The notes under the pieces are model-generated. The model was not told where the DNA came from. It ran no database searches and saw nothing but the letters and a program-made list of their open reading frames with translations. A DNA stretch of 64,000 nucleotides, taken from assembly GCF_027887165.1 (NCBI RefSeq), contig NC_077228.1, forward strand, positions 385,318,456-385,382,455, written 5' to 3'. Below, piece by piece: positions 57,845-64,000 of this stretch. Origin of the DNA: Monodelphis domestica (lineage: Eukaryota > Chordata > Mammalia > Didelphimorphia > Didelphidae). Every line of letters begins with the position of its first letter. Positions within the stretch are counted from its first letter, which is position 1. Made by a program: the position numbers and the translations under genes.

Positions 57845-58050
57845 TGAAAAATAATGATAATAATAGCTAGGATTTGTTTTTCATTTTAAGGTTTGCAAAG
57901 TACTTTATATGACTCAGGCACTACTATTATCCCCAATTAACAGATGAGAACACTGAGGTCAAGAGAGGTTAATTAATTTGCTCAGGATCACAAAGCTAGT
58001 AAGTATCTAATGCAGGAATTGAACTTGGGTCTTCCTGACTATCTACCATG
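57845..58050 (-). mobile_element. MIR-type CORE-SINE, antisense
   Basis: 'taatagctaggatttgtttt', 'ggtttgcaaagtactttata', 'ggatcacaaagctagtaagt', 'gaacttgggtcttcctgact'. Confidence 0.8.
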
Positions 58051-58089
58051 TTGCCTATCCTCCTAAGAATATGAAAATTGGAATTTGAA

Positions 58090-58345
58090 AGGAGATGTTT
58101 CTGATGTTACTTCCCAGCTCAAAAACCTTCAATGATTCCTTCTTTGCTGGTTGTTTAAAATTAAAACTCTTTAAGCTTGCATATAAACACACCCACCATC
58201 TAGTTCCAACTTGTCTTTTCAGCCTATTTGTAGTACACCCCTCCTCTTGCACACCATATTCTGGCCAGAGAAGTTCCCTGATCTCATCCTGCATTCTCAT
58301 CTTGATCCCTTCCTTCACATCAGCGATCTTCCCATACCCTTAACA
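58090..58345 (+). mobile_element. L2 LINE fragment
   Basis: 'cagctcaaaaaccttcaatg' and 'catctagttccaacttgtct' in sense L2 order. The overlapping open frames are its remnants. Confidence 0.72.
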
Positions 58346-58349
58346 TTAG

Positions 58350-59120
58350 GAAGAAAGCATGGAGAGAGGAAAGCCAAGGGCAGAATGTTGGGGGTCAGCA
58401 ACATTTAAGTTGCAAGAGAAAAATGAGCCAAGTGAGGAGCCCAAGTTGGAGAGACTGGAGGAGTCTCATGGGAGCACAGTGTCACTGAAGCCAGAGGCCA
58501 AGAGAGTATCAGAAAGGAGGGGATGTTTGAGTCCTTAATTAAGAATGGCTGAATTCTCTTTATTTGGCTTTATAGTAATATCTGTGACTTTCTGGGCTTA
58601 AGGGAGAGAAGTGACCCTTTTTAGTTACAGTTTATTTCATCCAAAAGTTGAAAATATATGTGTTTAAATACTGAAAATAAATTTAGAAAATATGACTTTA
58701 TAATGACAAGAAAAGATTCCCATATGCATTCACATCTTGTTAGCAAGAGCAGCTTGAATATTGCAATAACATCCTGACATTATTATGGATAAAGGTCAGC
58801 CACCACTCTTCTGACTTCCTCATCCTGAGCATCTATTAAGCAGAGACAAACAATTGTCTTGGGCTGATCACTTTGTGCTCTTGTTTTTTCCGTTCTATCT
58901 TTCGTCTGCAAAATTACTCTTAAATCTCTCATGCAACTAAAGCTAATTAATTCATCTTAGGATATTAACAATGAAAACATGGGCATGGTGCAATAGTAGG
59001 AAAGGGGGAAGAGGGGGGTTTCCTTCCTAGGACTAGTTTAATAAGAGTGGCTACCATTTCAATGTTATTTTTAGAACTCCTCTCATCAGACCTTTGGTCC
59101 CAAGAGTATGTTTCAGGGAT
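58350..59120. other. Unassigned sequence
   Basis: No repeat or exon recognised. Confidence 0.4.
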
Positions 59121-59136
59121 TCTCTTGTATATGGTT

Positions 59137-59319
59137 CTTTTTTTTTTTAACCTTTACTTTTTGTCTTAGAATTGATACTAGGGATTGGTTCTAAGGAGAA
59201 GTATGGGCTAGGCAATTGGGATTGAGTGATTGCCCAGGGGGTCACATAGGAAGTGACTGAGGCCAGATTTGAACTTAGGTCCTCTTGACACTAGATCTGG
59301 TGATACCACCTAGATGCCC
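59137..59319 (-). mobile_element. tRNA-derived SINE with 13-bp TSD
   Basis: T-run, 'tttgtcttagaattgatact', 'gattgcccagggggtcacat', 'gatttgaacttaggtcctct', head 'accacctagatgcccc'. CTTGTATATGGTT at 59124-59136 and 59320-59332, perfect. Confidence 0.95.
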
Positions 59320-59334
59320 CTTGTATATGGTTTT

Positions 59335-59685
59335 TAGATTGACCCAGATCTTTGTGGGTCCTAGGTAAATATTGCCATATAAAAGTCACTGACACTGAAT
59401 TTTTCCAGACCATCTAGTATAGGGATTCTTAATCTTACCTTACAAATATACTACTGATGATCTTTTGATTTGAATTTAATTTCATACTCTTTTTCACCTG
59501 TTGAGGCTAAAGTACCATACCCTTCATATATAACAGCTTAGTAAAATTACTGATGTTATTGAGAACAACCATAGCTATAAGGAATGTGGCTTAAACAAAT
59601 TCTCAGAAACATCTGCTGTACTTGATACCTGGTTTCAAGTCTATATCGAATTGAGCTTTTATCTTGACAGAGTTATAGGATCATA
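59335..59685. other. Unassigned, possible hAT start
   Basis: 'tatagggattcttaatctta' at 59418 resembles the hAT-like end, but no partner end was found. Confidence 0.3.
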
Positions 59686-59689
59686 GATT

Positions 59690-59822
59690 TAGAGCTGGAA
59701 GGGAACTGAGAATTCACTGATCATAGAATCCTGGACCACAGACCTGGAAAGGATGTCAGAGGTCAAGTTTAACTCCCCCTTTTTTTTTTCAGAGGAGGTG
59801 AACTGGGTCCAGGGAAGTTAAT
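59690..59822 (-). mobile_element. MIR-like fragment
   Basis: 'tttagagctggaagggaact' and 'cagacctggaaaggatgtca', an ancient SINE phrase occurring twice in tandem here. Confidence 0.5.
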
Positions 59823-59825
59823 TTA

Positions 59826-60068
59826 TTGTTCTTGTTCAGTCATTTTCAGGCATGCCTGAGTCTCTGTGATCTCACTTGGGTCTTCTTGGCAAAGATACTG
59901 AAGTGGTTTGCCATTTCCTTCCCCAGCTTATTTTACAGATGAGGAAACTAAAGCAAATAAAGTTAAATGATTTGTTCAACTAGTGTCTGATTCCTGATCT
60001 GAACTTAGGAAGATGAGTCTTCTTGACTCCAAACTGGGTACTCCGTCTGTTGTACTACCTCACTGCCC
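59826..60068 (-). mobile_element. SINE with RTE/BovB-like tail
   Basis: 'attgttcttgttcagtcatt', 'ttcttggcaaagatactgaa', 'ttttacagatgaggaaacta', head 'tgttgtactacctcactgcc'. Confidence 0.9.
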
Positions 60069-60084
60069 AGGAAGTTAATTGACA

Positions 60085-60290
60085 TTTGCCATTTATATGA
60101 TTCTTTAAGGTTTACAAATATTATCTCATTTTATCTTCACAACAACCCTGGGAGGTAAGTTCAGCTATTTTCCCCTTTTTTTGCAGATGAGGAGCCTGAG
60201 GCTGAAAAAGGTCTGAGGCTGGATTTGAATTTAGGTCTTCCTGATTCTAGTTCCAGTGCTCCATCCATTATATCACCCACCTGCTTTCCA
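60085..60290 (-). mobile_element. MIR-type CORE-SINE, antisense
   Basis: 'cattttatcttcacaacaac', 'cctgggaggtaagttcagct', 'cagatgaggagcctgaggct', 'ggatttgaatttaggtcttc'. Confidence 0.8.
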
Positions 60291-60294
60291 AGCA

Positions 60295-61930
60295 GCAGAG
60301 ATTCAGACCAAAGTCCTCCAACTTGAGATAATCTATGTCACAATATGTCACCCAAGACTTCACAGGCTTCTTTCCTAGTCAAAGAGCCCTGTAATAAAGC
60401 ACAATCTCCCCTTTTGGAGCTAAAAAGATCATCATGGTCTCAGGCATGAGAAAAAGTTTTCTTCCACCCACAGGTCCATGGCATGAATATCTTGGAAACT
60501 TGTTCCAACTTGAATATTACATCAACATTGAAATCATGTTACTGGGAATGATTTTATCTTCATAATACCATTTCTCTCTAATCCATTTAAGAGTTAATTC
60601 AGTAAGAGAAAAAAAACCCAACCACCTCCCACAAATTAGTCGTTCCACCAATACACCCCTAAGTTAAAACATTTCCCTTAGAAATGCTCTCTTTAGTACA
60701 GCTGACTTAGGAATTATGCTCTCTAGTCTTGCAAAACTTGTGTTTCTGTCAGGTATGGCTTCATTTTGCTCCACTCCCTCTTCCTGTTAATGGAATATGA
60801 TTTCTTATCAAAGGGAAATAGTGTTTTAAGGAAGTTAATGTTTTCCTTTCTTAGTAGACAGAATTAGAATAGATTAGATAGAGGCTTGAATATCATTGAG
60901 AATTTAATCTTGGATTTTATTAATATTGCCTAGCCATAAATGTCAATTTAGCACTCTGAGACTAAAGGTTATTAAAGGTTGAAAGGTAAACTCTAATCCT
61001 TTGGTTTTAATCCTTTTAAATCCAGAGGAAAAGAAGAATAACCTTCCAAGGATGACTGATTTGGACCTAAAAGGAAGCTTAGAAACTATCTAATTCAGCC
61101 CCTGGAGACCCAGGGTGCTAAAATAATTTGCCCAAGATTATACCAGTATTAAGTGGCCCACAAACTCAGATCTTTTTGGAGGTTTTTAGTAGTAGATGGA
61201 TGAAATGAGGAAAGAAATATTATGCTGGAATGCTCTGACTATTTTTTTAGTCTCTTTTGTAAGGTTCATACTAGAAATTTTTTTTTTTACTATCACAAGG
61301 AATACTGGGACAATTTTTATGTTCTGGTGAGGATTTTGAAGTCTTCTAAGGAAAATCTCAAAAATTCAGCCTTATCTCTTTGAATTGTTTTCAGGAAATA
61401 ATTAGCAAAATAGCTAGTCTGCTGAGATCAGACTAACATGAAACCAAGACTTGGAAGCCCAAAGATGAAGGTGGTGGGGAATCAAACCTAACCTAGAAAT
61501 GTGACACTGTAGGTGGCCAAGTCGTATGTTCTGGAATGGGAAAGACACTCTGCTATAATGTTTGGAAGAAATAAAACAAACTGTAACTGTCTGCTGCCTT
61601 GGCAAATGAACCACCCAAACTCACTGAGAAAATACCATGTAGAAAAGAATAGACAAATACTCATGGTGCCTTTTTTCCCCCTTTTGTTCTTTGATGCTGG
61701 AAAAGTGAGCAATTTATTCTCATTAAAACAATATAATAGTCCAACACTCCTGTTGTTCTCCCTTCATACCCATCTTTCTAGAGAGACTAGAGAGAGCTTG
61801 AACTTAGAACAACTGCCCTTTATTGCAGAGAGATAAATGTTATGAAATTATGTGAAAGGATTTTGAAAGGGCGTGGGTCAAAATATTGCCTATAAATACA
61901 TCTAAGCACAAGGATGAATGAAAAAAGTGA
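60295..61930. other. Unassigned intron sequence
   Basis: About 1.6 kb without a recognised LINE or LTR; a short antisense MIR-like piece near 61105-61175. The + frame 61513-61836 (107 codons) and its antisense shadows show no domain, and no acceptor/donor pair was convincing. Confidence 0.4.
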
Positions 61931-61934
61931 AAAA

Positions 61935-62330
61935 AGAAACATTAAGTTCAAAAGAAACATTAAGTGCCTATTATGTAGCAGCAAGGCAGGCAGCTAGATG
62001 ACTAGAAGGCCAGGACTGGAATAAGGAAGACTCATGTTCTCAAGTTCAAATCCAAGCTCACATTTGCTATAGCTGTCTCATAACCATTTGCCTCAGTTTC
62101 CCCACCTGTAATTGAGCTAGAGAAGGAAATGACAAACCACTCCAGTACCTTTGCCAATAACCCCCCCCCCCCAAAAGAGCCATAAAGAATGGGAGCAGAC
62201 TGAATAACTAAGCCAAAACAACAAAAAGTGTGGTTAAACACAGTAATTTGTAATATAACCTCAAACAAAATACAGTTTCACTCCTCAATGAGTTTATATT
62301 CTAATGGGTGAGACTACACTCAGAGTGGAG
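61935..62330 (-). mobile_element. L2 tail split by a SINE
   Basis: 'cattaagtgcctattatgta' left of the SINE and 'cctcaatgagtttatattct' right of it are consecutive antisense L2 terminal sequence. Confidence 0.7.
61983..62228 (+). mobile_element. SINE with RTE-like tail
   Basis: 'caggcagctagatgactaga', 'gcctcagtttccccacctgt', 'gaaatgacaaaccactccag'. A C-run of about 14 at 62160-62173 replaces part of the tail. Confidence 0.85.
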
Positions 62331-62639
62331 TAGTGACTTGGGAAGGGCATTTGGGAGAAGGGCAGTTACCTGGATGTTGAATGGGGCCAATGACTTACAT
62401 CATTCAGGAACAATGATGGGATTGATTTAATCATGATTCCAGAACTGGAGAGGCTTTGTGAGGAAGTTTAGAAGAAGCTTTTGATTACTGAAACTCCTGT
62501 GAATTTCCTAATAGTTGAGAACACTGTATTTATATATGCTTTTGTTATATGTAGTGGTAGGGGGGGCAAAAAAAATCACTGAGCCTCAGTTTCTCTATCT
62601 GTAAAAAGAAGGCAGTCAATATGCTCTTTGGTAGTGAAA

Positions 62640-63050
62640 ACATGGAAATAATTTGGTACCCCTAGATTGGGGAATGGTTAAACAAATTGTGGTATATGGA
62701 CATAATTGAATATTATTGTATCAGTGATAATATGAAAAAAGTTAGATGAAGTGATTTCGGAATGAGGAAATCAAACCAACAGAAAAACATGCTGCATAAT
62801 TACCACATAAATGTAAATGCTTTAGATCAGATGCAATGACCCATGATCACAAACACTTAACCCCTCTCAGTGGAAAACTGGGAGATCTCAGTGGAAAACT
62901 GTGTGGAATGTGGCATAGACTTTCAGACCTAATTGCTTTGTGGGCCGAGTTTTACTTGACTTTCTTGATTAAAAGGAGAATTCAAATGAGATGGGTTTGA
63001 GAAATGGTTGTGATGTTAAAAAAAAATAAGTATATCAATAAAATATTTTT
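62640..63050 (+). mobile_element. L1 fragment, old and diverged
   Basis: 'cctagattggggaatggtta' and 'aacaaattgtggtatatgga' correspond to L1 ORF2 C-terminal coding (…IGEWLNKLWYM…). The 3' part is barely recognisable. Confidence 0.6.
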
Positions 63051-63059
63051 TAGAAGTGG

Positions 63060-63195
63060 CATTATTGCATAGTGAAAAGAACATTTAATCCATGTCAGCT
63101 TCCTTATCTGTAAAATGGGAATGTTAAGGTTTATAAATTAGATGATTATGTGAAAATTCTATAGAAAGCATTATATAAATGTGAATAATAGTAGT
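63060..63195 (+). mobile_element. CORE-SINE fragment
   Basis: 'gcatagtgaaaagaacattt', 'tccttatctgtaaaatggga', 'tagaaagcattatataaatg'. Confidence 0.65.
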
Positions 63196-63299
63196 AGCTT
63201 TTTGGTTACTCGATGCTGCCCCATAGCATGTGAAGGGTTTATTTTTGTGCTGAGAGACCTTCTTTCTAGAATGAATAATTTCACTTCTGGTGCAAGAGA

Positions 63300-63660
63300 G
63301 ACTGGAAATAAAGGTTAGCTGTCACTTCAAATTCAACTTGTCTAAAATTGAACTCATTATCTTGCCCCCTCCCCCAATCAGCTCCTCCTCCAGACTTCCC
63401 TATTTCTGTTACTGTTCTATTGTATTGTTCATGTTCTCATTCAGGCTTGAGAATCTGGTGTCATTCTTGTCTACTTCTCCCACATCTAGCAGTTACTAAG
63501 CCTCTTTTATTTTTGACTTTCCAATTCAGTTTCCCCTTGTTGAGATTTTCCTTTAAAGTCTATTTTTCCTTTCCTTTCTCATTTTGACCAGGCTCAAGGC
63601 TTTCACTCCTCTATCTGCCTTCTGGCTAATCTCCTCAATTCCAGAAGGTCCCTGTTGCAA
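63300..63660 (+). mobile_element. L2 LINE fragment
   Basis: 'tctaaaattgaactcattat' and 'cttccctatttctgttactg' are the L2 ORF2 segment 'SK.ELIIL...LPYF'; the two + frames here translate it. Confidence 0.8.
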
Positions 63661-63664
63661 TTCA

Positions 63665-64000
63665 TATTGTATAGGACTGACAAAATAATTGTTGGGAGTC
63701 CTGTGTCCTCTGACGAGCAAGCCAGAGAGTAATAGAGGTTCAAAAGCTATTATCAGGGGGTTGCACCTATGATCCAGATTCATTACTACCCAAGCTTTTT
63801 AGTGTTCTCTGCCTAAGACCAGGTAGATCACAATCCGGGCACACATGATTTCCTAGAGACCACAACAAAACACAGAGGGGCACAGAGAAAACCACATTTA
63901 AAAAAAAAAGAAGACACCCAGAACCACATGACCACAGACAGTTCACCTGGCTCACCTTTTCTTCTTCCTTATTAAAAAAATAACAACAAACCAGCTTTAT
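63665..64000. other. Unassigned sequence at the window edge
   Basis: Possibly the start of an LTR or LINE continuing past the window; no firm match. The - frames have no domain. Confidence 0.35.

Larger units (their letters stand above)
38049..64000 (+). other. Putative intron 1 of the signal-peptide gene (continues past the window)
   Basis: From the GTGAGT donor to the window end I found only repeats and unassigned non-coding sequence. No open segment looked like a CUB, Ig or other extracellular-domain exon. Short exons could be missed by eye. If the exon call is right, the intron is at least 26 kb. Confidence 0.4.

Noticed and set aside
61513..61836. 107-codon frame as an internal exon
   Set aside because: No flanking acceptor/donor pair or domain; overlapping antisense frames of similar length suggest chance.

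Overview
The window is eukaryotic nuclear DNA, very probably from a marsupial (metatherian mammal). The repeats point there: tRNA-headed SINEs with a characteristic 3' body, SINEs with an RTE/BovB-like tail, MIR/MAR1-type CORE-SINEs, abundant L2, marsupial-style L1 with two different 3' ends, a half-L1 (HAL1), a BovB-like RTE, Tigger1-like and hAT-Charlie-like DNA transposons, and LTRs of endogenous retroviruses. I cannot tell the species. Family names are given from memory, without a database search.

Only one host gene signal is convincing: a CpG-rich promoter and first coding exon on the + strand at about 37.5-38.05 kb. The exon starts at an ATG in good context (37886), encodes a leucine-rich signal peptide and ends at a consensus splice donor (38048/38049). 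The gene would be a secreted or single-pass membrane protein; the end of the exon resembles DCBLD1 as I remember it, but this is tentative. About 26 kb downstream, to the window end, would then be its first intron. No second exon was recognised. The 37 kb upstream looks intergenic.

Layout. 0-13 kb: L2, an L1/SINE nest, a 110-bp tandem triplication across a SINE/hAT boundary, a purine microsatellite of about 380 bp, a possible inverted LTR pair, LTR-like sequence at about 8-9 kb, and a truncated L1 with clear target-site duplications (TSDs). 13.4-16.6 kb: a BovB-like RTE broken by two insertions, one an apparently full-length HAL1. 17.6-18.8 kb: a hAT element carrying an L1. 19-22.6 kb: L2, SINEs and an L1 tail with a possible 3' transduction. 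22.7-29.2 kb: a SINE expanded by (TA)n, a Tigger1-like element split by two L1 tails, and a SINE split by an LTR-like insert. 29.8-33.5 kb: a 3.7-kb L1 on the - strand with a long open reverse-transcriptase segment. 37.5-38.1 kb: the gene start. 48.8-52.3 and 54.5-57 kb: L2 mosaics with nested insertions.

Most open frames are translations of repeats (L1, L2, RTE, microsatellites) and are not host genes. I found no CRISPR array, operon, recognisable tRNA/rRNA/snRNA gene or new multi-gene system. The interest lies in the transposon archaeology, where TSDs allow insertion order to be read directly, and in the one gene start.
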